From: Vibrio marinisediminis
Lineage (GTDB): Bacteria > Pseudomonadota > Gammaproteobacteria > Enterobacterales > Vibrionaceae
DNA length: 64,000 nt
Assembly: GCF_014050145.1 (NCBI RefSeq)
Contig: NZ_JACFYF010000005.1
Coordinates: 124,001 to 188,000, forward strand
Reading direction: 5' to 3'
In this document: positions 8,598 through 17,260 of the stretch, one piece after another
Layout: the number at the start of each line of letters is the position of its first letter
How positions within the stretch are numbered: position 1 is the first letter of the stretch
The notes under the pieces: generated by a model
The model's input: the letters and a program-made list of their open reading frames with translations, nothing else
The model's database searches: none
Told to the model about the DNA's origin: nothing
Program-made: the position numbers and the translations under genes

Positions 8598-9623
8598 CTA
8601 ATCGATTATTATTTCTTTTATAACCAAACTAACATCGATGGAGCGCATACATACTGGATCTCCACAACCTGTTATATAGCCTCTTTTATAGCATGGTGAA
8701 CAATCCAAGTTTGTGTTAACTGCTACCAAGTCCCGCCGAAACGGCCCGGTTAACATCGGATTTGTAGGTCCATACAACCCTATAATTTTGAGACTAGGAA
8801 CAAGACTTCCCATATGCGATAAACCATTGCAGTTTGCGATTAAAAAATCACATTGTTCAAGACAATCAAGCGATTCTTTAATGGACAATGCTCCTACAAA
8901 ATTATGCACCGCTTCTGAATTTAAATTCTTTAGAATACGACCCGCTAACCCCTCTTCCCCTGGGCTACCAAGAATTACCACCGTATTACCACGACTTATT
9001 AGGTATTTTGCCAACTCGTGAAAATTCTCTAACGACCATCTTTTGTGTGATTCGGCTTCACCAGAAGAGGGAGCCAAAGCGATCACCTTGCCTTCCGGTT
9101 TAAGATTTCGACTTCCAAAAAAATCACTATCTGTTTGGTAAGCAGATAAACAAGTTAATTCAATATCAGTAGAAAGAGGTATCACGCAACTCAAAATCTC
9201 TAAATTTTTTTCCACCTTATGAAAAAATCGGTGTGTACAAAAATTATTATCATTGAGAAAAGAAAGGTGACCTCCACATCCCACACGATACTTTGCACGT
9301 GATAAAAATGCCATAAAGTTATACTTATCTGGATGGATCCCAGTAACAGGTATTGATATGTCGATTTTTTTGGATTGTAGCTGAGCTATATAACTTAATG
9401 CCCCAAAAAAACCTGGATATCGAGACAGGTGGATAAACTCTATATTATCACTCCCCCCCCCCCCCAGAGCCGCACCAATGATGTCACTTTCAGCCTTTCC
9501 TTTTACAGAGATTAGAAGTCTTCCACCTTCGTTTAGTACACTCTCAATCATAGGCAATGTCATTATGACATCGCCTATGCCGTGGCTGTTAAAAATATGT
9601 ACAAGCTTATTCTCTAGCTTCAT
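8598..9623 (-). CDS. Glycosyltransferase family 9 with in-frame G13 tract
   Basis: A 341-residue heptosyltransferase-like GT-B protein. The N-terminal FNSHGIGDVIMTLP matches the GT9 entry motif. The C-terminal half has IALAPSSGEAESHKRWS, a substrate-binding ANCNGLSHMGSL loop and a Cys-rich tail (CSPCYKRG...CGDPVC) as in WaaF relatives. Codons 53-57 (Leu then four Gly) are written as a run of 13 G on the coding strand, intact in frame in this assembly. Gain or loss of one G would truncate the protein about 60 residues in, so expression is probably phase-variable. It starts inside an ATGA overlap with the GT4 gene upstream. The sugar transferred is unknown and GT9 members are not restricted to heptose. 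Confidence 0.88.
   Translation of the reverse strand: MKLENKLVHIFNSHGIGDVIMTLPMIESVLNEGGRLLISVKGKAESDIIGAALGGGGSDNIEFIHLSRYPGFFGALSYIAQLQSKKIDISIPVTGIHPDKYNFMAFLSRAKYRVGCGGHLSFLNDNNFCTHRFFHKVEKNLEILSCVIPLSTDIELTCLSAYQTDSDFFGSRNLKPEGKVIALAPSSGEAESHKRWSLENFHELAKYLISRGNTVVILGSPGEEGLAGRILKNLNSEAVHNFVGALSIKESLDCLEQCDFLIANCNGLSHMGSLVPSLKIIGLYGPTNPMLTGPFRRDLVAVNTNLDCSPCYKRGYITGCGDPVCMRSIDVSLVIKEIIID
9453..9465 (-). repeat. Homopolymeric G13 (C13 on plus strand) in GT9 gene
   Basis: Thirteen consecutive C on the plus strand, read as G13 in the coding strand of the GT9 gene at codons 53-57. It is by far the longest G/C homopolymer I found in the window. Tracts of this length change by slipped-strand mispairing in known phase-variable surface genes. 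The GT9 frame is ON with 13. Confidence 0.95.
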
Positions 9624-10750
9624 TTTTTCACATTCTCCGGCAATAGGTCATCACACAGTTCATCAAGAATAGCTATCTGCTTCTTCCAAGTCTTATTTTG
9701 TAAATGGACTTGACCTCTATTGTAAAACAATGAAAAGTCTTCTTGAGTTCTAGATGCTATACAGTCAGCTACATGTGACCCAAAATCTTCTTCAGTGAAA
9801 GGCACTAATACGCCAAGATTTTCTTGCTCTAAAAACGTGTAGGATTGTATTCTTGTAGCGACAACACACCGGCCAACACTTAAGTAATCTAAAGTCTTCA
9901 GCGGACAACCTTGAGAATCAGTCACCCCTTGGATTGGTCTTCGTAGATGGATAAAGAGATGGCAAGATTTAAGCAGCTCCTTCGCTCGCTTGTATTCTAC
10001 ATACCCAACAAATCGGAAAGTAGCCTTCTGCTGTTCGCTTAATGTACTACGAACACACTCAATCTCTTCAGAAGTTCCACCAACTAATAAAAATTCATGA
10101 TCAATATTTCTCGCTGCAAGACTGGATGAGACTTGAGGTAAAAAGTCAACACCCTCTCGGTGAGCGAAAGAGCCTAAGTAACCGATAGTTAACTTACTAC
10201 TCTCATGTGGAAAAGATGGCAGCTCCAGATCGACTCCATTTTCAACTACCACTATTTTTTTTGCTACTACTTCACCATAGAAACTGCTTAAAGACTGTTT
10301 AATATTATCATGAACAGCGACGATGACGTCGCTGAATAATAAGTTCCATCGCTCCAAAGTGCGTATAAATCTCTGCGTCCATTTTCCACGACCTCTATCA
10401 ATAACATCTTGATAGAGTAGGCCATTTGCTTCTGTGACTACTTTAAATTGGAACATTTTTAACAGAAAATTCAAGACAAAGAACCCTACACTTTGACGCA
10501 CGATTACAACATCAAAATCGCTTCTTTTTTTGATGATGTGCCAAAAGCACAAAATTTGGAAAAGTTGAATATTGACAAAAACATTGCTGCTGGATTTAGG
10601 ATCAACAACAGCTAAACAGTTTTCGGTCAAATCAAGTTGTATATTAGAAATATACTTAATATTATGCCGAGTATTTCGCACTACTTCCGAAGCATGTTTT
10701 TTAGGACCTACGTCAGATTCACCGAAATTAAAAATGTACAACAAATTCAT
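9620..10750 (-). CDS. Glycosyltransferase family 4
   Basis: I take the ATG at 10750 (376 residues); the frame also has a GTG three codons upstream, but the GAG ribosome site fits the ATG better. It has the GT-B fold: an acceptor-side N-terminal half with VVTEANGLLYQDV, then the donor half with TIGYLGSFAHREGVDFL, FRFVGYVEY, and a donor-site segment with CPLKTLDYLSVGRCVVA. It is expected to act in the cytoplasm on the lipid-linked repeat. Its stop overlaps the GT9 start by ATGA. A 52 bp gap separates it from the previous gene, itself a GT-B protein. Confidence 0.88.
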   Translation of the reverse strand: MNLLYIFNFGESDVGPKKHASEVVRNTRHNIKYISNIQLDLTENCLAVVDPKSSSNVFVNIQLFQILCFWHIIKKRSDFDVVIVRQSVGFFVLNFLLKMFQFKVVTEANGLLYQDVIDRGRGKWTQRFIRTLERWNLLFSDVIVAVHDNIKQSLSSFYGEVVAKKIVVVENGVDLELPSFPHESSKLTIGYLGSFAHREGVDFLPQVSSSLAARNIDHEFLLVGGTSEEIECVRSTLSEQQKATFRFVGYVEYKRAKELLKSCHLFIHLRRPIQGVTDSQGCPLKTLDYLSVGRCVVATRIQSYTFLEQENLGVLVPFTEEDFGSHVADCIASRTQEDFSLFYNRGQVHLQNKTWKKQIAILDELCDDLLPENVKK

Positions 10751-10802
10751 TTTAACCACTCAACTCTAGTAACTAACACGAAATACATAAAAACACTACC
10801 AC

Positions 10803-11972
10803 TCAGCAAATTAGACGTAATAGCATATCAACTTCGTCTATTTTCGTTTTCATTGCCCAAGAATTTCTATCTTTTAAGATGCTATCTCGAATTCTTTCTA
10901 TTTTTCTTTTATCTGACCACTGGGATAATATTTCGACCAATTTATCCACATCATCACATCCGACCACTTGACCATAATTAAAGGTATTAATAATATCCTT
11001 TCCATCACCTTCAGGCAATACGCCTAATATTGGCAAACCTAAATTTATATATTCATATATCTTAGATGGCACACAAGCCCCATAATAGTCATTAGTTAAA
11101 CTAACAAAACCAACATCTATATTTTTGCACATAAACTTTAAAAACTCATCATGTGGCATAAACTTCAAAAAATGAATGTTTTCATCCACAATTCCTCGTA
11201 GTGGCGGGTAGTTATCTCTATTTCCAATGAAATATATCTCAATATTATCACTACCTAATTGCTTAACTGCTTCATATAGTATTTCTGGTCTTTGCGCCTC
11301 ACTCATTGTCCCGGAGTATGCAATCCTTAGCTTAACTGACGTTTTCTTCTTTAGCTTATATAATTCCACAGTATTTATATAGCCAAAATAGTTACTATGA
11401 ACTCTGCTCGCTATTTCAGGAAATCTTGATTTTAACGCAGAAGAATAATAATCCGATGAAGTTATCACCAAGTCAGCATTACTTATGTATTTTCTCTGAG
11501 ACTTTTCCCTACTAACATGAATGACTTTATTCTTCCTTAACCCATTCATGTATCCAAATTCTAAAGGGTCTCTAAAATTGACTACGTATCTACAGCCTAA
11601 CTCAGCCTTTAGTAAAGACCCTAGTTTTATTGGCCCAAGCTCACCACCACAAGTCGAAAAAACAAAATCTCTGGGGTTAACTACTTCTTTCAGATAGTCA
11701 AATGCTGAATCAACCCACTTATCCAAATAATCTTCATAGAAACCTATACGCTGAAAAAAAGCTGCTAATCTTGGATGATATTTATCACTAAAAGGTATTT
11801 TCCATATACCATTTTCACAAATCAATTCATCACCATTATAGTTAGGCATTACAACTGTTATATCCCAACCGAGTTCTTTTAGGTATCTAACTGCTCCAGT
11901 TCGCATGATAGGCCCCCCACCTTTTTGGTAGGGGTAGAATGAACGTGTAACGTAGTATAGTTTAATTGCCAT
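10803..11972 (-). CDS. Glycosyltransferase, GT4-like
   Basis: The frame extends further upstream, but the ATG at 11972 is the real start: it overlaps the deacetylase stop as TAATG and begins MAIKLYYVTRSFYPYQKGG, the usual GT4 opening with a glycine-rich acceptor loop. The 389-residue product has two Rossmann halves, with KLRIAYSGTMSEAQRPEIL at the start of the donor domain and CVPSKIYEYINLGLPILGV in the nucleotide-sugar site. It is one of the strongly AT-rich genes of this cluster. The sugar and linkage cannot be told. Confidence 0.87.
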   Translation of the reverse strand: MAIKLYYVTRSFYPYQKGGGPIMRTGAVRYLKELGWDITVVMPNYNGDELICENGIWKIPFSDKYHPRLAAFFQRIGFYEDYLDKWVDSAFDYLKEVVNPRDFVFSTCGGELGPIKLGSLLKAELGCRYVVNFRDPLEFGYMNGLRKNKVIHVSREKSQRKYISNADLVITSSDYYSSALKSRFPEIASRVHSNYFGYINTVELYKLKKKTSVKLRIAYSGTMSEAQRPEILYEAVKQLGSDNIEIYFIGNRDNYPPLRGIVDENIHFLKFMPHDEFLKFMCKNIDVGFVSLTNDYYGACVPSKIYEYINLGLPILGVLPEGDGKDIINTFNYGQVVGCDDVDKLVEILSQWSDKRKIERIRDSILKDRNSWAMKTKIDEVDMLLRLIC

Positions 11973-12994
11973 TAATACACCTCTAAATCGTCGAAGCCTA
12001 CAAAATGACAATTGTACTTTTTCTTCATATATAGGATAAACCATTCGAATACATCTAACGATTCATCAAACATAGCTTTGGGGTGGCTAAGAACATTCAA
12101 TATGAGTTGGTCATCATTTCTATATTTATTTATATAATCAGAGACAAGTAACTTAATAAGCTTTTTATCTTTCATTTCTGCCATATCAAATGAAAATGAA
12201 AATGAATCACTTTGATATGATTCTGGTTGTAATGTAGCTCCTTTACCGCGCTTTGAAAAAGATTTACTTTTACAAAACTTATTAATTATTTTAAGAGAAT
12301 AATATTTAAAAGATAGTAAGATATTTCTTTCTAATGCAAATATAGGAACTTCGACCAAACCACTTTCACCAACATTTAAAAAGCTAGTAGTGTCCGTTCT
12401 CCAATAATTTAGATTTGGACAGTTGATGTAATCGAAGTATTGAGCGTTTGAAACAAAACGCCTTAATGGAAACACACTGGAATCACATTTATAACCATGG
12501 GACTGAAGAGTATTGATCAATTCCTTTTCATTTGGCTGTATAGTATAACCACCAGATCTAAATGCTACTGGTTCTTTCCTTACTATTTCAATAAATTTAT
12601 TCTGAGCCAAATCAAATATAGCATCTGCCTTAACTTGATCACAATTATCTACTAAATCTGAATAAGACCAATTCTTATAATCATGTAGCCACATGTTTTC
12701 GACACCATCGTATATACTATCTAACCAATGAGGATGAAAATGCATTTGGATATCATGACCAAAATTTCTAATTTCTTCAACTTGTCGAATAAAACGCTCT
12801 ACATATTCATATTGATGATATTTTTCGTAGGCAAATAATGAGCAAATATCAATAAAGAAAACCAATTTAACATCATGTTTATTGGCTATGGTTAATAATT
12901 TTTTTGTAGGTTCAAATAAAACATCATTCTCGTTAGAATGATTTTCCCCAAAAAAAACCTCATAATCAAAGGTAAGTAGAGTTTTCATTTTCAA
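11972..12994 (-). CDS. Polysaccharide deacetylase-like (NodB fold) protein
   Basis: This 340-residue protein has NodB motif 1 as LTFDYEVFF near residues 6-14 (the metal-binding Asp family position), and a motif-2-like GHDIQMHFHPHW with the two histidines expected to bind zinc, near residue 100. A motif-3-like AFRSGGYT supplies the Arg near 170. Family members remove N-acetyl or N-formyl groups from amino sugars; ArnD, which deformylates lipid-linked Ara4-formyl-N, belongs to the same fold. Its start overlaps the formyltransferase stop by ATGA, so the two are translationally coupled, which is the best clue to its role. No signal peptide is visible, so it should act in the cytoplasm. Substrate is unproven. 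Confidence 0.83.
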   Translation of the reverse strand: MKMKTLLTFDYEVFFGENHSNENDVLFEPTKKLLTIANKHDVKLVFFIDICSLFAYEKYHQYEYVERFIRQVEEIRNFGHDIQMHFHPHWLDSIYDGVENMWLHDYKNWSYSDLVDNCDQVKADAIFDLAQNKFIEIVRKEPVAFRSGGYTIQPNEKELINTLQSHGYKCDSSVFPLRRFVSNAQYFDYINCPNLNYWRTDTTSFLNVGESGLVEVPIFALERNILLSFKYYSLKIINKFCKSKSFSKRGKGATLQPESYQSDSFSFSFDMAEMKDKKLIKLLVSDYINKYRNDDQLILNVLSHPKAMFDESLDVFEWFILYMKKKYNCHFVGFDDLEVY

Positions 12995-13860
12995 ATGACA
13001 CTTATATCCTCAAATGCTGGTTGCTTATCTGACTCTAAATGTCTACTCATCACCCGCTCTCGATTTAAAAAAACATATTCATTTGCCGATTCTGTAACCA
13101 TCTTCCCCGTATAGTTGAAGCCTTTTTCTGAAACAGTAATAGGCGAGGGTAACTTGCCATTATTTACATAAAAATCAATTAGACTTTCAATAGCCTCAAT
13201 CCCTGCTAGTTGTGTTTTACAATACATAGAATGGTGACCATCTTTATGATCAAAGTTTACGACTGACCTTCTAATGTAAATTGCCCCCGTATCAATACCT
13301 AAATCAACTGATTGAATAGTAAATCCATTTTCATTAACAGCGTTATTATATATTGCCCAAAACTGTGAATTACCACCGCGATAAAAAGGAACATTCCCCA
13401 AATGTAAATGCAAAATATAGGCATCACCTAAAGCATTAATAAATGCATTATTTAATAGTTTACCCCCTTGCAACAAAAAAATATCGGGGGCGTACTGATT
13501 AACCAAATCAACAATTTCATTTGAGTTTACATTAGAAGTGATGTGAATATTTTCTTCACCAATCGTCCTTACGAAATAGTCTAGTTCTATATTTCCATAA
13601 AAGTCATTGTATGTTGTTGTTTGTTCAGCCTTCAAAAGCTTACCATACTTATTTTCCAACATAATATTTTTAATTAATCTATCAACACTTTGTTTTTTCA
13701 AGAGGTTTATCAAATTGTTTACTTTACCGCGCTTTTTTAAATGAGATTGAAATATAACCTTTATTTCAAAATTATCTTTGTACTTTTCAATAAAGCATTT
13801 AACGAAATAAAAGTGCTGTATCTCCATGTTGCAACTAATCAGTATTCTATCTATTTTCAT
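12991..13860 (-). CDS. Fmt-like formyltransferase domain protein, probable sugar N-formyltransferase
   Basis: A 289-residue protein whose middle has the formyltransferase fold: an ILHLHLGNVPFYRGG active-site loop near residues 147-161 and VDLGIDTGAIYI near 184-195, the conserved loop that holds the catalytic Asp. In Fmt and ArnA the first loop reads N-x-H; here it reads H-x-H, so the catalytic His is kept but the Asn is replaced by His. Relatives transfer formyl from N10-formyltetrahydrofolate to an amino sugar (ArnA, WbtJ, VioF types). It overlaps the deacetylase (ATGA) and the nitroreductase (14 bp). It may instead be a pseudo-enzyme because of the changed Asn. Confidence 0.78.
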   Translation of the reverse strand: MKIDRILISCNMEIQHFYFVKCFIEKYKDNFEIKVIFQSHLKKRGKVNNLINLLKKQSVDRLIKNIMLENKYGKLLKAEQTTTYNDFYGNIELDYFVRTIGEENIHITSNVNSNEIVDLVNQYAPDIFLLQGGKLLNNAFINALGDAYILHLHLGNVPFYRGGNSQFWAIYNNAVNENGFTIQSVDLGIDTGAIYIRRSVVNFDHKDGHHSMYCKTQLAGIEAIESLIDFYVNNGKLPSPITVSEKGFNYTGKMVTESANEYVFLNRERVMSRHLESDKQPAFEDISVI

Positions 13861-14731
13861 TATTTTTTCTCTTTATTATAAATCTATCAACATCACAGCG
13901 AGGTGGTTTTGTTTGGTCATCAAGTGGGTATCCTAGAGAAATTACAGAGTACACGAACATATAGTCATTTAAACCCAGTTTTTTCCTAATTTCATCCTGA
14001 TCATAGAAATCAGCGTAATACATCCATGTGCTTGAAATTCCATATGCACTTGCAGCCAACTGAATCAAACTACACACACCACCAACATTTAAAGAGTTCC
14101 CATATTTTTCTGCAAAAAATCTACTATCGTCAGAAACGTATATTGTCAATGGTGCTTTATTAAACATACTCTTATTATTACTATCACCAATAACCATATT
14201 TTCGATTTCATTTTTAACCACTGAAAATCGTATCGTTTGTCTATTGCATGATAAAGCCGAACTAATAGCAGTCTCTAATATATCTCTGACAGTGTTATCA
14301 TCAATTTCTCGTGGTTGCCAAAACCTTGTTGTTGTTCTAGCTTTAATGAATTGAAGTATTTGTTCTTTCTGAGGATGAATACTGATTTTATCGGTGTGCT
14401 TGATGTATATTTTCTGGTTTTCATCATAATAGTCCACCAAATTCTGCGCCCACTCAATTACTCTTGATTCGTTGATCTCCCTATTCTTAAACTCCTTAAT
14501 TAATAACTCCAACTTATCTCTTTTATGCTTGCCTCTATTACCACGATCATGATGTTTAAGCGCTTTTTCTGTATGGTGTCCAAAGTAGCCCAATTGAGCA
14601 ATAAGCATATCGTCATCGTACTTTGATACGTCCATACCTTGCTCATAGATGTAGAATTCAGCTCTTTTAATTGATTTTGTTATTAAACAAACTTTTAATG
14701 CTTTAAGATAAATTATTAGCTTATTAATCAC
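13847..14731 (-). CDS. Nitroreductase-family flavoprotein with N-terminal extension
   Basis: A 294-residue protein. The C-terminal ~165 residues are a nitroreductase fold: RTTTRFWQPREID provides the FMN-phosphate arginines, SALSCNRQTIRF matches the S-x-x-N-x-Q flavin motif, and ISLGYPLDD is the usual C-terminal G-Y-P. About 130 charged, mostly helical residues precede this domain and have no family assignment from me. Nitroreductase-like proteins in polysaccharide clusters have no agreed role; an FMN-dependent sugar oxidation or reduction is possible. It is embedded between an unknown toroid-like protein and a formyltransferase with overlaps on both sides, so it belongs to this operon. Confidence 0.78.
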   Translation of the reverse strand: MINKLIIYLKALKVCLITKSIKRAEFYIYEQGMDVSKYDDDMLIAQLGYFGHHTEKALKHHDRGNRGKHKRDKLELLIKEFKNREINESRVIEWAQNLVDYYDENQKIYIKHTDKISIHPQKEQILQFIKARTTTRFWQPREIDDNTVRDILETAISSALSCNRQTIRFSVVKNEIENMVIGDSNNKSMFNKAPLTIYVSDDSRFFAEKYGNSLNVGGVCSLIQLAASAYGISSTWMYYADFYDQDEIRKKLGLNDYMFVYSVISLGYPLDDQTKPPRCDVDRFIIKRKNNENR

Positions 14732-16382
14732 TTACTTTCACCTTTATTTCTAGAGTCTTGAGTCCTGTGAATTTACATCGATGTAGTAGCCCCATTTGAC
14801 AACTAGTTTCAACTCTTAGAGATGATAATTTTTCCCGTTCCTTTGAAAAAGTATATTCAAAGGATTTTTTGCCATATATCTCTCTATATGAGTAAAAAAT
14901 AGAGTCAACCTGACTATAAAATATAACTTTATATTTCGGCTCACTTGAAATATCTATGCTTATTACAAATTGGTCCTTAAGCTCCTTCTTATAAAAAAGT
15001 CCTCGAGCCTTCGATTCAAATTTCATAATTAAAGTATCTCTTAATCTTAAAGTTTTAATACATCTGAATGGATAAAATCTTACTCCATCTTTTATATAGA
15101 AAAAACTATTACCGCCAAAAATTGGCAACCAATCGTAATGAAATAATTGATAGAGTTTCGCTCGCAAATTTTTAAAATAGAACCTACCTTCAACTAAATG
15201 AGATATTCCTCTAGGTTTATAAGCTAAGGCTGGTAAGATATTTTCCTCACCTCTTTTAAAATACAACAGTGAAAAAGGAGAGACTCTGCTATCAAACCTA
15301 TGCTTTATACTGTTTTGATGCCCTTTATAATTAAAGCAATATTGAACGTTTTCATCTCTATAAGTCACAAAGCCGCTATTGTTGTATATAGTAACTCTAG
15401 GATTAATTCCGTTACTTTCTATTGAATATAAATTCCCCGATTTCTTACTAATCCTATTAGCGTACAGGAACATAGCATTAGAATATGAATTATAAACTAA
15501 TTCATACATGTATGAATCGAAGCCAAGCCTTTTCCTGTCATCTCGATTCAGATTAATGGAAATGTGACCATCCGAATATTGAAATCCCTTCAAATAATTT
15601 AGTATGTTTTCAGACAACTCTAAACACTTTTCATTTCCACTAAATTTGTAGGACAAGATCAAAGCTACATAAAGAGAGCTGTATCCAAAAATGGCGTTTG
15701 TACTTCTTCCATAAAAAAAATAGTACTCGTCTACTGATATATCTAATAGGACATCAACTGCTTTGTTAAATGCCTTAATAATTCTAGATTCCTGAATATA
15801 GCTATAGACTATTCCTAAGCACATCGTTATCTTGGCGTGATATACAAGGTGGGGTACCCCATTGTTTTTCTCATAGCCATAATTCATATTTGAGTCCGGA
15901 AAAAATCCATCCTCAAACTGAAGATTGAGGAGCCAGTCAATTTCTGCAACTATTTTTTTAGCATTGTCACTCGATTCTTTAATTCTATCTTCTAGTACTA
16001 ATCCTACCAATCTTAAAGCTCGAAAGTTGTTATTTAACTTATACAGTTCGTCATCAGTTACATGATAGGTGCTATTTAAAATTATATTTTTGTATTTATT
16101 AAGTAATCCATGGTCATCATTAGAAATTGCTAACAAAAGTAAAAACACATTGAAATCATTTGAAGGTTTCATTTTTTCCTTTGAAATTCCAATATAATGT
16201 TCCATTACTTTACCTAAACACTCATTATCCCCTAGCAACACTGATGCGAGCACAAAAGACGCATAATGATATTGAAATTCGAGAGGTGAACCGAGTTTAT
16301 TATCAACCATCTGACCTTTATTGTTAATAGATGATTTTACATATTCGAACTGCCTAGCTAAAATATCCACTTTCAATCTCAT
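14724..16382 (-). CDS. Unknown protein, probably alpha/alpha-toroid plus beta-sandwich (lyase or epimerase-like)
   Basis: I do not recognise this 552-residue protein by family name. Residues about 1-330 are a series of amphipathic helices with aromatic and Asp-rich turns (FEDGFFPDSN, VPHLVYHAKITM, GRSTNAIFGYSS, FQYSDGHISINL), as in alpha/alpha toroids of heparinases, unsaturated glucuronyl hydrolases and C5-epimerases. The last ~200 residues are beta-rich with many aromatics, resembling the sandwich of heparinase II/III proteins. There is no signal peptide. It overlaps the GT2 gene upstream by 29 bp and the nitroreductase downstream by 8 bp. A modifying enzyme for a uronate-containing repeat is a reasonable guess, given wecB and wecC in the same operon. 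Confidence 0.7.
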   Translation of the reverse strand: MRLKVDILARQFEYVKSSINNKGQMVDNKLGSPLEFQYHYASFVLASVLLGDNECLGKVMEHYIGISKEKMKPSNDFNVFLLLLAISNDDHGLLNKYKNIILNSTYHVTDDELYKLNNNFRALRLVGLVLEDRIKESSDNAKKIVAEIDWLLNLQFEDGFFPDSNMNYGYEKNNGVPHLVYHAKITMCLGIVYSYIQESRIIKAFNKAVDVLLDISVDEYYFFYGRSTNAIFGYSSLYVALILSYKFSGNEKCLELSENILNYLKGFQYSDGHISINLNRDDRKRLGFDSYMYELVYNSYSNAMFLYANRISKKSGNLYSIESNGINPRVTIYNNSGFVTYRDENVQYCFNYKGHQNSIKHRFDSRVSPFSLLYFKRGEENILPALAYKPRGISHLVEGRFYFKNLRAKLYQLFHYDWLPIFGGNSFFYIKDGVRFYPFRCIKTLRLRDTLIMKFESKARGLFYKKELKDQFVISIDISSEPKYKVIFYSQVDSIFYSYREIYGKKSFEYTFSKEREKLSSLRVETSCQMGLLHRCKFTGLKTLEIKVKVSD

Positions 16383-17259
16383 TTAATATTCTTTGTGGAT
16401 ATGGATAGTTTTTGCTTTCGTCATACTCTTTTAAATAGGGTAAAACATCATCTTTCATGTATTGCTCTATTGCTTCGTTTTCTGAGGTGCTATATTTGTA
16501 TACTAGGGTATTTTTCTCTATATAATCCTGCAAATATGGATAAGTGTTATAATCACCAAGCTCTCTCCAGTTTGTTCTTTCTGAACGGTAAAACAGATCT
16601 TTTTTAGCTTTTAATGTGACATGAAACCAATAAGGTTGATCAATAAATATTTGTTTATATAATTTAGGAAATCTAACCCCTTCCGTTCGACCTTGGCGTA
16701 TAAATTTTAGTAATGGTGTATTGAGATAAATACGAGACATATATCCAGCATATGTTTCAGGTACGAAGTGACCCGTGAACTTTCCGTCACGTTGCTTCTC
16801 TCTAAATTTTTTAGATATCCCTGTCATATTTATTCTATAATAAATATTTACTTGCTCCAAAAAAAAAGCGGTTGGGAATATAGTATTTGTTTTTAGTATT
16901 CGTTTCCGTAAACTTTGAATGCTGCGTTTCCCATCTTCATCATTATATGCCACATAGTCAGCATCACCTCTCATGACCCATTTATACTTTGCCTTACTAA
17001 GAGCATAAGCCCTGTTCTGATATAGGTCAGGAAGTGCAGGTTTGTCATAGTGCCTTACTATCTGTGGGTATTTTTTCTCTAGTTCTTTGCAAATGCCTAT
17101 TGTTCCATCAGTAGACCCGTTTGTAACAATAATTATTTCATCACCAAACTCTAAAAATGATTCGACACACATTCGTATGATTTTTTCTTCATTTTGAGCA
17201 GAAATAAGAACAGATATACCATTATTCTTCGTCCATTTTTTAACTAATTTTCTTATCAT
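16354..17259 (-). CDS. Glycosyltransferase family 2
   Basis: A 301-residue GT-A enzyme. SVLISAQNEEKIIRMCVESF and EIIIVTNGSTDGTIGIC form the nucleotide-binding half, and WVMRGDADYVAYND holds the metal-binding D-x-D near residues 97-99. The C-terminal part is basic and aromatic without membrane helices. It should transfer one sugar to the lipid-linked intermediate in the cytoplasm. GGGG lies six bases before the ATG, and the gene starts 1 bp after the flippase stop. Confidence 0.87.
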   Translation of the reverse strand: MIRKLVKKWTKNNGISVLISAQNEEKIIRMCVESFLEFGDEIIIVTNGSTDGTIGICKELEKKYPQIVRHYDKPALPDLYQNRAYALSKAKYKWVMRGDADYVAYNDEDGKRSIQSLRKRILKTNTIFPTAFFLEQVNIYYRINMTGISKKFREKQRDGKFTGHFVPETYAGYMSRIYLNTPLLKFIRQGRTEGVRFPKLYKQIFIDQPYWFHVTLKAKKDLFYRSERTNWRELGDYNTYPYLQDYIEKNTLVYKYSTSENEAIEQYMKDDVLPYLKEYDESKNYPYPQRILNEIESGYFS

Positions 17260-17260
17260 A

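Noticed and set aside
8713-9021. Plus-strand 102-codon frame inside the GT9 gene
   Set aside because: Shadow of a conserved coding region with no recognisable features.
11913-11918. C6 run in the GT gene at 10.8-12.0 kb as a second phase-variable tract
   Set aside because: Six bases is short and occurs by chance; no sign of frame sensitivity beyond the ordinary.
16859-16867. A9 run (T9 on the coding strand) in the GT2 gene as a slippage site
   Set aside because: It lies in an AT-rich gene where such runs are expected, and the frame is normal on both sides.
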